64,000 bases of DNA, from positions 124,001 through 188,000 of the forward strand of contig NZ_JBNPXH010000001.1 of the NCBI RefSeq assembly GCF_050433395.1. The letters run 5' to 3'. The notes under the pieces were generated by a model. The model was not told the origin of the DNA, made no database searches, and was given only the letters and a program-made list of their open reading frames with translations. This document shows, one piece after another, positions 1 to 8,464 of this stretch. This stretch comes from Mobilitalea torta. GTDB taxonomy: Bacteria > Bacillota > Clostridia > Lachnospirales > Lachnospiraceae. The position numbers were made by a program, and so were the translations under genes. The number at the start of each line of letters is the position of its first letter. Within the stretch, counting starts at the first letter, position 1.

Positions 1-581
1 ACGGGCTGAAGACGGTCGATTTTATATTCCTTTGCAGGGGCGGAGGAGGGGACACAACGGCGATAAAACAGATGCCACAGCTCCAGCAGCTTTCCGCGCA
101 CATAGAGATCGTATTCATATACATCCTTATGGAAGACGGCGGCAATCTCCTTCAGCAGAAGCAGAAGCTCCCGGTCCTTCTCCCGGCGAAGATGCTCCGG
201 ACAGGAAAGGGAACGGGTCAGGATCGGCTTTACGTACCGGAGGAAGGACATACTTCGGGTATCGCCGAACAGGAGGGAGGGGTGAAAGACTACGGCATAG
301 AACTCACAGGGGCGGTCCTCCGCGGCCCTGGCGCTGTGCAGCTGGTTGCCGTTAATGAATATCGCTTCCTGCTCACGCAGATGAATGGTATCATCCTCCA
401 CGGTAAAAAAAGCTTCTCCGGATTCAATCATCAGAAATTCCAGCTCCGTATGCCAGTGAAGATAAAGCACCTGCTTCTCTCCCGCAGGAATTCTGATATG
501 ATGCAGGGAAAAGGGCATCTCAAAGGTTCCGTGTGCCAGGGCTTCCTTTAAGGCTTTCCGATTCGTCTCTGTAACAGGCAT
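1..581 (-). CDS. AraC-type transcriptional regulator, N-terminal part (truncated by window edge)
   Basis: Reading the minus strand from the ATG at 581 gives 193 open codons that run off the window start. The product begins MPVTETNRK and has a cupin-type sensor domain (LYLHWHTELEFLMIESGEA, then EDDTIHLREQEAIFING), as in AraC regulators that sense sugars. The DNA-binding helix-turn-helix domain would lie beyond the edge and is not seen. An AGGAAG ribosome site sits 8 bases before the start. It is divergent from the GH31 glycosidase at 867, so it probably controls that gene. The family assignment rests on the cupin half only. Confidence 0.8.
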   Translation of the reverse strand, partial: MPVTETNRKALKEALAHGTFEMPFSLHHIRIPAGEKQVLYLHWHTELEFLMIESGEAFFTVEDDTIHLREQEAIFINGNQLHSARAAEDRPCEFYAVVFHPSLLFGDTRSMSFLRYVKPILTRSLSCPEHLRREKDRELLLLLKEIAAVFHKDVYEYDLYVRGKLLELWHLFYRRCVPSSAPAKEYKIDRLQP

Positions 582-866
582 GGCAATTCTTCCTTTCTGT
601 ACCTGGGCTTTTATTGCTGCAATTTTTCGGCCAGGCACCGGTTGTCAGTGTTTTTTGTCTTTCCTTTTGTTCTTCTTTTAATTATAGATCAAGATATCAA
701 AATAGTGTTAGAAATTAATTATAAATTTAAAGTATTAAGAAGATTATATTATACAATGTTAATTATAGACCGGATAACCCGGCTGATATATCCGCAAAGG
801 AGAAAATGCCCGGCTGGTATACCTGCGGGACCGGTTCGTAAAAAATAGAAAAACGAGGTGAAGAAT
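582..866. promoter_or_regulatory. Divergent promoter region between AraC regulator and GH31 gene
   Basis: This AT-rich spacer holds no convincing gene. A possible sigma-A promoter for the glycosidase is TTAAAG, 17 bases, TATACA at about 728-756. The motif TTAATTATAGA occurs twice, near 676 and 760, and could be a regulator site. Both proposals are weak. Confidence 0.3.
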
Positions 867-2834
867 ATGGGAATACTGTCAGTGCAAAGCAACCGGATTC
901 AATTTCAGAAGCGGGATGAGACCGTAGTGATTGAACCATGGGGAAGGGATTGCCTTCGCTTCCGCTCCACGCCCAATGGGAAGCTGACCGAAGAGAACTG
1001 GAATCTGCTGCCCCAGGAGGGAACGGACTGCAATACGGCATTGGAGGAAAAGAAAGCGGTTATTGTCAATGGAAAGCTGTCCGCAGAGATTACCGACGCA
1101 GGCAAGGTGGTTTACTATAAGGAGGGAAAGGAAATTCTTACGGAGCGTTCCGAGATGGCCTTTTTTGCCAGATACCGGGAATACCGCGCCGTAGGGGCGG
1201 ACAATCACCGGATGACGGTGATTTTTGAGGCGAAGGAGGGAGAGCATTTCTATGGCCTGGGCCAGGAGCAGAATGACTGCTTTGATTTGAAGGGCTCTAC
1301 CAGCCATTTCCTGCATAAGAATACCAAATCCTCCATCCCCTTTGTATATTCCTCCAGGGGATATGGCTTCCTGTGGAATAATCCGTCCATAGGTCACTGT
1401 GAACTGACCAATAATCATTCCTTATGGCAGGCCAATTCTGCGAAGCAGGTGGACTATCTGGTGGTTGCGGGGGATACGCCCGCAGAGGTTATGGAAAAAT
1501 ACGCGGATCTGACGGGGCACGCGCCTGCTTTCCCGGCCTGGGCCTCCGGCTTCTGGCAGAGCAAGCTCCGCTACGAAGACCAGGAAGAGCTGCTGACCGT
1601 AGCCAGAGAGTATAAAAAGCGGGGAATTCCCATTTCCGCCATTATAATCGATTTCTTCCACTGGCCGGAGCAGGGGGATTGGAAGCTGGATCCGAAGTAT
1701 TGGCCGGAGCCGGAGAAAATGGTGAAGGAGCTGGAGGAGATGGGAATCCGGACCATTGTGTCCATTTGGCCCACCATCAACCCCAACAGTGAGAATTATG
1801 CCCATATGGATGAAAGAAATATGCTGCTGCGGACGGAAAGCGGACAATACGGGCTGTTCCATTTTAACGGAATGCAGACCTATATCGATCCGACCAATCC
1901 CGAGACCAGGGAATATGTATGGTCCAGAGTACATGAGAACTATTACAGCAAGGGAATTAAGAACTTCTGGCTGGATGAGGCGGAGCCGGAGATCCATCCC
2001 ACGCATTTTGATAACCTGCGGTTATCCATAGGCAATGGGGAAGAGGTGGCGCTGGTCTATCCCTATTATTATTCCAGGCTCTTTTATGAGGGCTTGAAGC
2101 AGGAGGGCGAGACGGAGATTATCTCCCTGGCCCGTGCCGCCTGGATCGGAAGCCAGAAATACGGCACCCTGGTATGGTCCGGAGATGTGCCCTCCACCTT
2201 CGACGCTCTTCGCATGAGTGTGAAAACAGGCCTTAATATGGCCATGTGCGGCATTCCCTGGTGGAACAGTGATATCGGCGGTTTCTGGGGAGGAGACCCG
2301 GAGAGCGAGACTTACCGGGAGCTGCTGGTGCGCTGGTTCCAGTTCGGCGTATTCTGCCCTGTGACACGGCTCCATGGAACAAGGCACCGGCCCAAGGATT
2401 TTGTCAGCCGGAATCCCGGGGTCCGGGAACCAAGCGGCGGAGATAACGAGATCTGGAGCTATGGTGAGAAGGTATATCCCATCCTGAAGGAATTGATTGA
2501 GCTGAGAGAGCGCCTGAGGCCGTACATCCACCGGTACATGGAGATTGCCGAAAAAACCGGTGCGCCGCTGATGAGGCCCATGTTTTATGAATATCCCCGG
2601 GATGAGATCTGCTATAGCTTGGGAGACCAGTATATGTTCGGAGAGGATATCCTTTTTGCGCCCGTTGTAACCCAGGGACAGACCAGGAGAAGGGTCTATC
2701 TTCCGGAAGGGGAATGGAACGAGGTATATGAAAAGAAGGAATATGCGGGCGGACAGTACGTAGAAATGGAGGCGGGGCTGGATCGGTTCATCGCATTTGT
2801 AAAAAGGGGCAGTGATATCCTGGAGATATTCTAA
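867..2834 (+). CDS. Glycoside hydrolase family 31 (alpha-glucosidase/alpha-xylosidase type)
   Basis: A 655-residue retaining alpha-glycosidase without a signal peptide, so probably cytoplasmic. The GH31 barrel is clear: WLDEAEPE carries the nucleophile (Asp370), WSGDVPSTF the acid/base (Asp440), followed by WWNSDIGGFW and TRLHGTRHRP. An N-terminal beta-sandwich precedes the barrel (FYGLGQEQND near residue 130) and a beta-sandwich tail follows. I chose the ATG at 867 over an upstream in-frame GTG at 858 because AGGTG lies 6 bases before it. The WLDEAEPE form points to the xylosidase/glucosidase side of the family, but substrate cannot be read from sequence. Probably controlled by the divergent AraC gene. 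Confidence 0.9.
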   Translation: MGILSVQSNRIQFQKRDETVVIEPWGRDCLRFRSTPNGKLTEENWNLLPQEGTDCNTALEEKKAVIVNGKLSAEITDAGKVVYYKEGKEILTERSEMAFFARYREYRAVGADNHRMTVIFEAKEGEHFYGLGQEQNDCFDLKGSTSHFLHKNTKSSIPFVYSSRGYGFLWNNPSIGHCELTNNHSLWQANSAKQVDYLVVAGDTPAEVMEKYADLTGHAPAFPAWASGFWQSKLRYEDQEELLTVAREYKKRGIPISAIIIDFFHWPEQGDWKLDPKYWPEPEKMVKELEEMGIRTIVSIWPTINPNSENYAHMDERNMLLRTESGQYGLFHFNGMQTYIDPTNPETREYVWSRVHENYYSKGIKNFWLDEAEPEIHPTHFDNLRLSIGNGEEVALVYPYYYSRLFYEGLKQEGETEIISLARAAWIGSQKYGTLVWSGDVPSTFDALRMSVKTGLNMAMCGIPWWNSDIGGFWGGDPESETYRELLVRWFQFGVFCPVTRLHGTRHRPKDFVSRNPGVREPSGGDNEIWSYGEKVYPILKELIELRERLRPYIHRYMEIAEKTGAPLMRPMFYEYPRDEICYSLGDQYMFGEDILFAPVVTQGQTRRRVYLPEGEWNEVYEKKEYAGGQYVEMEAGLDRFIAFVKRGSDILEIF

Positions 2835-2858
2835 AGCCGGCTTATAAGCACAGAAAAG

Positions 2859-2889
2859 AACAGCAGACCGCGTAGAGTCTGCTGTTTTA
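2859..2889 (+). terminator. Rho-independent terminator after GH31
   Basis: A 10-base stem (AACAGCAGAC pairing with GTCTGCTGTT) with an 8-base loop, followed by a short T run. It ends the single-gene glycosidase unit. Confidence 0.85.
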
Positions 2890-3011
2890 TGAATCATAGG
2901 ACAAAGCTTTGCAAATCCTCGTAATATGTCAAAAAAAATATGGATTTATAAGAAAAATGTGGTATTATGGTTATAAAATAGTACAAAGGGCTCTATAAGG
3001 CCGGAAGCTAT

Positions 3012-3038
3012 TAATTTATGACAGAAAAAGGCCGATAT
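3012..3038 (+). promoter_or_regulatory. Sigma-28 (SigD/FliA) type promoter of motAB
   Basis: TAAT at 3012-3015, 15 bases, then GCCGATAT at 3031-3038. The flagellar sigma-28 consensus is TAAA-N15-GCCGATAA, so both boxes and the spacing fit. It lies 78 bases before the motA start. Confidence 0.75.
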
Positions 3039-3115
3039 AATATTTTGGCTGGATGAATAGATAAGATAGGTTACCATGTGATCATACATTATTATAAAAA
3101 TAGGGGGCATTAATC

Positions 3116-3934
3116 TTGTTAAGAGTATTAGGCATATCAACGTTGTTTGGACTGTTATTAAATTTAGGATTTATGTTGAGCGGAATAGTAACGTCCGGAA
3201 AACCGGAGTTATTCTGGAATCTTCCCTCCTTCTTTATTATTATCGGAGGAACTATGGGTTCCTTCATAACAGCCTTTCCGCCCTCCAGGCTTAAGACCTT
3301 CGGCGCGGTATTAAAGAAGGCTTTTACAAAGAACGATTATAATCTAAAAGAAGATATTAAAGCTTTGGTAAAGCTATCAGAGGTATCAAGAAGAGAAGGC
3401 TTACTGGCTCTTGAAGATCATGTGGACCAGTACATTGATGATGAATTTATCAAAAAAGGCATAAGGCTTATTGTGGATGGTGCAGACGAGGAACAGCTGC
3501 GGAACCAGCTGGAGGGTGCCACCCACTTCATGAAGCAAAGACATCAAAAAGGGGCGGCAATGTTAGAATTGTTGGCAATTACTGCACCGGCACTTGGACT
3601 CGTTGGTACCTATGTAGGCCTTATCCCCATGTTAACCAATCTGGATGATCCCAATAACCTGGGCCCCATGATGGCTCTGGAGCTGGTTTCCTCCTTCTAC
3701 GGCGGATTTTTGGCTAATATCATATTCTCTCCTCTGGCTAAGAGACTGAAGAATATGAGCAAGGAAGAAGCAGAGCGGAGAGATATCTTGATCGAGGGTC
3801 TTGCCGCTATTCAGCAGGGAAAGAATCCGAAGCTGATGAAGGAAGAGCTGATGTCCTATGCAAATATAACCATAGAGGAAGAAGAAAAAGAAGCAGAAAT
3901 GATCAGAGGAAGGGAGGTACCGAAGCAGGCATGA
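3116..3934 (+). CDS. motA: Flagellar motor stator protein MotA
   Basis: A 272-residue MotA/ExbB-type proton-channel subunit, which forms the ion-driven stator with MotB. Membrane segments are visible near residues 5-25, 35-55, 150-170 and 185-205, with the long charged cytoplasmic loop between the second and third. The conserved stretch MLELLAITAPALGLVGTYVG matches MotA segment three. The start is a TTG preceded by a GGGGG ribosome site 8 bases away. It overlaps motB by 4 bases (ATGA), indicating translational coupling, and a sigma-28-like promoter lies upstream. No other flagellar genes are in the window. Confidence 0.9.
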   Translation: MLRVLGISTLFGLLLNLGFMLSGIVTSGKPELFWNLPSFFIIIGGTMGSFITAFPPSRLKTFGAVLKKAFTKNDYNLKEDIKALVKLSEVSRREGLLALEDHVDQYIDDEFIKKGIRLIVDGADEEQLRNQLEGATHFMKQRHQKGAAMLELLAITAPALGLVGTYVGLIPMLTNLDDPNNLGPMMALELVSSFYGGFLANIIFSPLAKRLKNMSKEEAERRDILIEGLAAIQQGKNPKLMKEELMSYANITIEEEEKEAEMIRGREVPKQA

Positions 3935-4713
3935 GGAGCAAATTTAGTGACATGGAAGACGATGATGACGGCGAAGAGGCGGACTGGAAAGATAGTTACA
4001 GTGACCTGATGACCGACTTGCTTGCTGTGTTCGTGCTGCTTCTGTCCTTTGCTATGATAAATCAAAGCGCCGCGAATCGCCGGACAACGGCGGCAACGGA
4101 AATCATGCAGATGATCGGCGGAGCCGATGTGGTAACGGAGTTCGCCAACGGTGAGAGTGTCATGGAAGGGCGGGATAATGTTCTTGCCGAGCCGGATGCC
4201 TCGGAGAGTTCGGATAGCAGTTTCTACGAATCGATTAGTGAATATATTGAGAAAAAGGGAATTAGCGACCAATTGACGGTGGTAAAGGAAGGGGATGACG
4301 TCCTCCTGAGAGTAGCCGCTTCCGTTCTCTTTGATCCCGGCAAGGCAAAGGTGACTCCCGGTGCGAAGACCCTGCTGCAGTGGATTGGCGAAGTACTTAT
4401 GATGCACGAGAAATATATTGATGTCGTTCGAATTGAGGGACATACGGACAATGTGCCTACCAACAAGGATAACTTCGACAGTAACTGGGAGCTGTCCACC
4501 ACCAGAGCCGTCAATGTCCTGAGGGTTATATTGGAGACCTCCGGTCTGGATGCCAACAAGCTGTCCGCTACCGGTTACTCGGAATATCACCCGATTGCCA
4601 GCAACAAAACGGAAAAGGGCAGAGCGCTGAACCGGCGTGTAGACTTCGTAATTGAGACGGTGAGTGAAGAGATTGCAGGCAAGCAGGAACAGAAAAGTGA
4701 TGCAGATAAATAA
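3931..4713 (+). CDS. motB: Flagellar motor protein MotB (OmpA/peptidoglycan-binding C-terminus)
   Basis: A 260-residue MotB-type stator subunit. One membrane segment spans about residues 23-45 and holds the expected ion-carrying Asp in YSDLMTDLL (Asp25). The OmpA-like domain from about 130 to 245 has IEGHTDNVPT and GRALNRRVDFVI, which anchor the stator to peptidoglycan. The N-terminus is unusually acidic (a run of Asp and Glu at residues 7-18), where many MotB proteins are basic. It is coupled to motA by an ATGA overlap. A ZorB of the Zorya defence system was considered but no other Zorya gene is near. Confidence 0.9.
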   Translation: MRSKFSDMEDDDDGEEADWKDSYSDLMTDLLAVFVLLLSFAMINQSAANRRTTAATEIMQMIGGADVVTEFANGESVMEGRDNVLAEPDASESSDSSFYESISEYIEKKGISDQLTVVKEGDDVLLRVAASVLFDPGKAKVTPGAKTLLQWIGEVLMMHEKYIDVVRIEGHTDNVPTNKDNFDSNWELSTTRAVNVLRVILETSGLDANKLSATGYSEYHPIASNKTEKGRALNRRVDFVIETVSEEIAGKQEQKSDADK

Positions 4714-4717
4714 TAGA

Positions 4718-4763
4718 AGACCTGAACCGAAAGCATTGCGCTGCGTAGGGACAGGTCTTTTTA
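4718..4763 (+). terminator. Terminator between motB and the convergent sensor kinase
   Basis: AGACCTG at 4718-4724 pairs with CAGGTCT at 4752-4758, followed by a T run. The loop is long (27 bases) but contains a smaller GC-rich hairpin. It lies between convergent genes. Confidence 0.65.
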
Positions 4764-4774
4764 TTGTCCGTATT

Positions 4775-6097
4775 CTATGGGATCAGATAGACTGGGAAAC
4801 CGATTACAATATGATAATAATCTCCCTCGATATAGGTTCTCATCTCTCCCGAATGCAGCTTCATGATCTCCTGGCAGGTAATAATGCCCACACCATGGCT
4901 GTCAAGCTGGCTGTTCTGTACAATATAGTTGCTTCCGGTAAAATAGAGCATATTATTCACAAGAAAAGCCTTATAATGAATGGGTTTGCTTTTCTGGGCA
5001 TATTTAATGAGATTACCTTCCAGATTATTGAACACTCTCTCAATCTGCATAACATCTACCTTAAGGAAGCATTCATCCTTTAAATCCACTTCTGTTTCCA
5101 TCAAATAGCCCTTATCCCTTAAGCTTTCCTGCATACTGTTAAGAAGATAGCTGATGAATTCGCTGCCGATTACCGTTTCAAAATTATAGGTATAATCCTT
5201 ATTTTGATTCAAAAAATGAGAAAATAAATTATCCGACAGATCATTGATCAGAATGGATTTCTCCTTGATCTTGGTCAGATACCGGTCTAATTCCTGGGGG
5301 CAGGAATACTTCCGGTCCATGATCAAATCAATATAGCTGTTCACCGTTGTCAGCGGGGTCCGGATATCATGGGAGATGGACGTAACTAAATCATAATTTC
5401 TCTGACGGAGCAGCTCCTCTTCCTTTCTCTGAAGATCCAATTCCCGGCTCATCCGGTTAATGGAGTTCACCAGATCAGTGATCTCATCCTTCCTCTTTGA
5501 CGGAATCTCATAAGCCAGATTACCGCCCTCCAGAATCTGAATCCCTTTCTTGATCTCCAGGATGTCCCTTACCAGTACTCTGAATTCATGCAGGGTGGAG
5601 ATAAAAAACATAAATACACAAAAAAAGCCCAAGAAGTAGTCCAGCCTCTGTTCCAGCTGCTGCTTGTACAGGATGGTGACATACAGATTGGTCTCACCGT
5701 CCCGGAAGCTGATCACCTGGGACGGGTCTCTGGAGGCCTCATAATAAATATAAGATACCTTCGGGGTAATCCGAATGGTATAATCCAGAGAGTCATAGAT
5801 GGATTTCCCGTTCTCGATGAGCTTAATATGCATCAAATTCTGCTTCTTATCCCAGGCCCGGATGGCATTGATATCCTGGACCGACAGATTGTTTTCCGTG
5901 ACATAGTTCTGGAAGTCCTGGCTGGCGCTGAGAATCTGCTCATGGTATATCTGGGAGTCCACCTTCATATGATCCACATAATAGACGGCAATATTAATGA
6001 AAATAATATAGATCAGAATGCAGACCAGACCGGAGGCGATAACCCGGATCATCAGCTTTAATTCCAGTTTGGAAGGCTTGATTTGTTTAATCCACAT
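4775..6097 (-). CDS. Sensor histidine kinase (two-component)
   Basis: A 440-residue membrane kinase. Segments near residues 18-40 and 155-172 flank an extracellular sensor region of about 115 residues. A HAMP linker follows (about 178-230), then the HisKA box SISHDIRTPL with the phosphorylated His near residue 243, and an ATPase domain with the N-box NNLEGNLIKYA and the G2-like SHGVGIITCQEI. The usual DxGxG G1 box is not recognisable. It overlaps the upstream response regulator by 11 bases, so they form one pair. It is last in an operon with glycolipid and cell-surface enzymes, which suggests envelope sensing; the signal is unknown. Confidence 0.88.
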   Translation of the reverse strand: MWIKQIKPSKLELKLMIRVIASGLVCILIYIIFINIAVYYVDHMKVDSQIYHEQILSASQDFQNYVTENNLSVQDINAIRAWDKKQNLMHIKLIENGKSIYDSLDYTIRITPKVSYIYYEASRDPSQVISFRDGETNLYVTILYKQQLEQRLDYFLGFFCVFMFFISTLHEFRVLVRDILEIKKGIQILEGGNLAYEIPSKRKDEITDLVNSINRMSRELDLQRKEEELLRQRNYDLVTSISHDIRTPLTTVNSYIDLIMDRKYSCPQELDRYLTKIKEKSILINDLSDNLFSHFLNQNKDYTYNFETVIGSEFISYLLNSMQESLRDKGYLMETEVDLKDECFLKVDVMQIERVFNNLEGNLIKYAQKSKPIHYKAFLVNNMLYFTGSNYIVQNSQLDSHGVGIITCQEIMKLHSGEMRTYIEGDYYHIVIGFPVYLIP

Positions 6098-6785
6098 AAT
6101 ACCCTCTTCCCCACATGCTTTTCAAATGCTTCGGATTTTTTGGATCTTTCTCGATTTTTTTCCTCAGGTTGCTGATATGGACCACAATCGTGTTATTATC
6201 CAGATAGGTATAGTCCTGCTTCCATATGGATTCATACAGATTCTGTACGGAAAAGACCTTAGTGGGATACCGCATCATCAGACATAGAATGTCATATTCG
6301 ATGGGAGTCAATACGGTGGGGATATCATCCACCGTCACATTCTTCGTGTTGTCATCCAGAAGAATATTGCCCACCCGGTAAATGTTCTTCTTCTCCCGGT
6401 GCAGGGATTGGTATTGGTAGCAGCGCCGAAGCAGGGCTTTGACCCGGAATATCAGCTCGGAGTTCGAGAAGGGTTTGACCAGATAATCATCGCCCCCGGC
6501 GCTGAAACCGATGGCTTTATCTGATTCCAGGGTCTTGGCGGTTAAGAACAGAACAGGAGCCACGGACATGGTGCGAATCTCCTTGCATACCTGGAAGCCG
6601 TTTTTCTCCGGCATGGCTACATCCAGGATAATCAGATCAATGCTTTCATCCACCGCTTCAATGGCCTCTTTCCCGTTGCTGGCCAGAATAACGTCAAAGC
6701 CCTCCGCCTTCAGAAGTATCTCAAGAATCTCGCGAATGTCGGCATCATCATCGGCAACCAATATTTTGATTTTATTTTCTTTCAA
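6087..6785 (-). CDS. OmpR/PhoB-family response regulator
   Basis: A 232-residue regulator: a receiver domain (acidic ILVADDDADI, phospho-acceptor Asp in LIILDVAMPE, Lys in DDYLVKPF) followed by a winged-helix DNA-binding domain (LTPIEYDILCLMM, then NTIVVHISNLRKKIE and RGYYVD). I set the start at a TTG (MKENKIKILV) because GGAGGGG lies 5 bases before it; the longer reading from 6836 has no support and would overlap the preceding gene. It is partnered with the kinase that overlaps its 3' end. Confidence 0.9.
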   Translation of the reverse strand: MKENKIKILVADDDADIREILEILLKAEGFDVILASNGKEAIEAVDESIDLIILDVAMPEKNGFQVCKEIRTMSVAPVLFLTAKTLESDKAIGFSAGGDDYLVKPFSNSELIFRVKALLRRCYQYQSLHREKKNIYRVGNILLDDNTKNVTVDDIPTVLTPIEYDILCLMMRYPTKVFSVQNLYESIWKQDYTYLDNNTIVVHISNLRKKIEKDPKNPKHLKSMWGRGYYVD

Positions 6786-6819
6786 AGTTACCCCTCCATT
6801 CTGCTGTGATTGTCGGAAG

Positions 6820-7866
6820 CTACTCCTCTGAGGCATACCCTTTGGGACCTCTTATATGGGTAAAGAGATACATGGCAAAGCTGAGAAGCAACGGGAGATA
6901 AAAGCTGATGACCCGGTGAATCAGCATGGCATAGGTAAGCATATCAGAGGGAAAATATACGTCAAACACCTGCAGGAAGCCGCCCTGGGAGACTCCTTCC
7001 GCACCCGGCAGGGGAACGGCGGAGACGGAGACCGTCAGAAGGGACTGGCAGGTGAGGAGATCAGGAACACGCCCTGCATCATAACCCATACTACAGTATA
7101 CCAGAGCAGGTATGGAATTAAAAGAGAGTATCTGCGCAATGCTTACAATTAATATCTTTATGAACAGCAGAGGATGCTTTTTTAAAACCAGAGCCTTTTC
7201 ATGATAGGATGACAGACTTTGCTCTAATTTATGACGGCGCTCCTCCGTCCGCTTAATCAGCCGGAGCTTCGCGCCAAGGCCCAGACCCAGATTGAGAATC
7301 GAAGGAACCAGTTTTTTTGAAAACATGAGGGCGAAAAACAGGAATATAGCCCCGGTATTGACAATGATACCGTAGATTAATAAGTAAGGCAGCTTGCCGG
7401 CAAAGAGGGATGCTTCCGTAAACCGCAGCAGGGCGGCAGCGGCGGCCACCAGCATCATTGCAATCTGATAGACGTATACAATAAAGAATATGGTGATGGA
7501 AGACACCGCCATAGGAATCGTATCCCGTTTCATATAGTAAATCTGGGCCGGCTGCCCTCCGCTGGCAGAAGGGGTAATACCGCTGAAATAGTAGCCTATG
7601 GAAGAGTACTCATAGCACCGGAAGAAGGAGGTCCGGTAGCCCAAGGCCTTCAGTATAAGGCGGATGGCAATTGCTTCACACAGGATAAAGATCCCTATCA
7701 TGCCAAGGCCGGCGGCAAGATACCGGATATCGGTTCCGGCCAGGGCCTGCTGCATTTCACGAAGGGTATAGCCCCTCATATAGATGAGAAAGGTGATAAC
7801 AATCAATACGAGAAGCAGCAGGACGCCGGCAATTTGTTTTTTCAATTTAATACCCTGTTCATGCAT
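6820..7866 (-). CDS. Lysylphosphatidylglycerol-synthase-type flippase membrane protein (UPF0104/YbhN-like)
   Basis: A 348-residue integral membrane protein with about eight hydrophobic segments and the family features GYYFSGITPSASGGQPAQI and VPLPGAEGVSQGGF. This matches the membrane domain of MprF-like flippases; the cytosolic lysyl-transferase domain is absent, so it is not a complete MprF. Its start overlaps the deacetylase stop by 8 bases, and it sits in an operon with a diacylglycerol glycosyltransferase-like enzyme. Moving a glycolipid or polymer precursor across the membrane is a reasonable inference, but no substrate can be read. Confidence 0.82.
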   Translation of the reverse strand: MHEQGIKLKKQIAGVLLLLVLIVITFLIYMRGYTLREMQQALAGTDIRYLAAGLGMIGIFILCEAIAIRLILKALGYRTSFFRCYEYSSIGYYFSGITPSASGGQPAQIYYMKRDTIPMAVSSITIFFIVYVYQIAMMLVAAAAALLRFTEASLFAGKLPYLLIYGIIVNTGAIFLFFALMFSKKLVPSILNLGLGLGAKLRLIKRTEERRHKLEQSLSSYHEKALVLKKHPLLFIKILIVSIAQILSFNSIPALVYCSMGYDAGRVPDLLTCQSLLTVSVSAVPLPGAEGVSQGGFLQVFDVYFPSDMLTYAMLIHRVISFYLPLLLSFAMYLFTHIRGPKGYASEE

Positions 7867-8464
7867 AATGATAAAATTCCTCCACTGTCACAAATTGGTA
7901 GCCTTCTTCCTTCAGCCTGGGAAGAACCAGCTTCAGGGCGTCAATGGTATTAAAGGGCGCGCCCTTGGCTCCTCCGTATTTTTCGCAGCCGTCATGAAGA
8001 CAGAGGATGGCTCCGTCAAAAACCTTCGCCTGTATCCGGTCCGCCAGCTCCTGGGGAGCGAAATCAGACTTCCAATCCCCCACCATAACATCCCATAGAA
8101 CCAGCTTCAGCTGATGCCGTTTTAGAAACAGGGGGGTCAGGAGATTCCTTGCACCCCAGGGGGGACGGTAGAAGCGGATATCGCAGTTCATATTTCTTAA
8201 GATCTCCAGGCTTTTGGAAAAATCGTGTTTCATATACCGGTAACTGCAGAGCAGGGCATGCCGGTGGTGAAGGGAATGGAGGGCGATGGAATGCCCTTCC
8301 GCCCGCATGCGGCTGATTAAAGCAGGGTAAAGGGCGGCGTTGCCTGCCACGACAAAAAAGGTGGCCTTTATATCCTCATCCTTCAGAACGTCCAGCAGAT
8401 TCCGGGTGTAAACCGGATCGGGACCGTCGTCAAATGTTAAAACTAACCGTTTCATCGATGTCAT
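7859..8464 (-). CDS. Polysaccharide deacetylase (NodB-type)
   Basis: A 201-residue carbohydrate esterase family 4 protein that removes acetyl groups from amino sugars. LTFDDGPDP carries the catalytic and metal-binding Asp pair; SIALHSLHHRH resembles the HxxxH metal site; YRPPWGARN and LVLWDVMVGDW are the following motifs; and the late His motif is ILCLHDG. No signal peptide is visible, so it may act inside the cell or by an unusual route. It overlaps the upstream glycosyltransferase by 26-35 bases. The ATG at 8464 is nearest to the GAGAGG ribosome site, and MKRLVLTF at 8455 is an alternative start. Confidence 0.88.
   Translation of the reverse strand: MTSMKRLVLTFDDGPDPVYTRNLLDVLKDEDIKATFFVVAGNAALYPALISRMRAEGHSIALHSLHHRHALLCSYRYMKHDFSKSLEILRNMNCDIRFYRPPWGARNLLTPLFLKRHQLKLVLWDVMVGDWKSDFAPQELADRIQAKVFDGAILCLHDGCEKYGGAKGAPFNTIDALKLVLPRLKEEGYQFVTVEEFYHYA

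Noticed and set aside
3116..4713. MotA/MotB pair as ZorA/ZorB of a Zorya anti-phage system
   Set aside because: Lengths and OmpA tail fit flagellar MotAB, a sigma-28-like promoter precedes them, and no ZorC/D/E-like gene is near.
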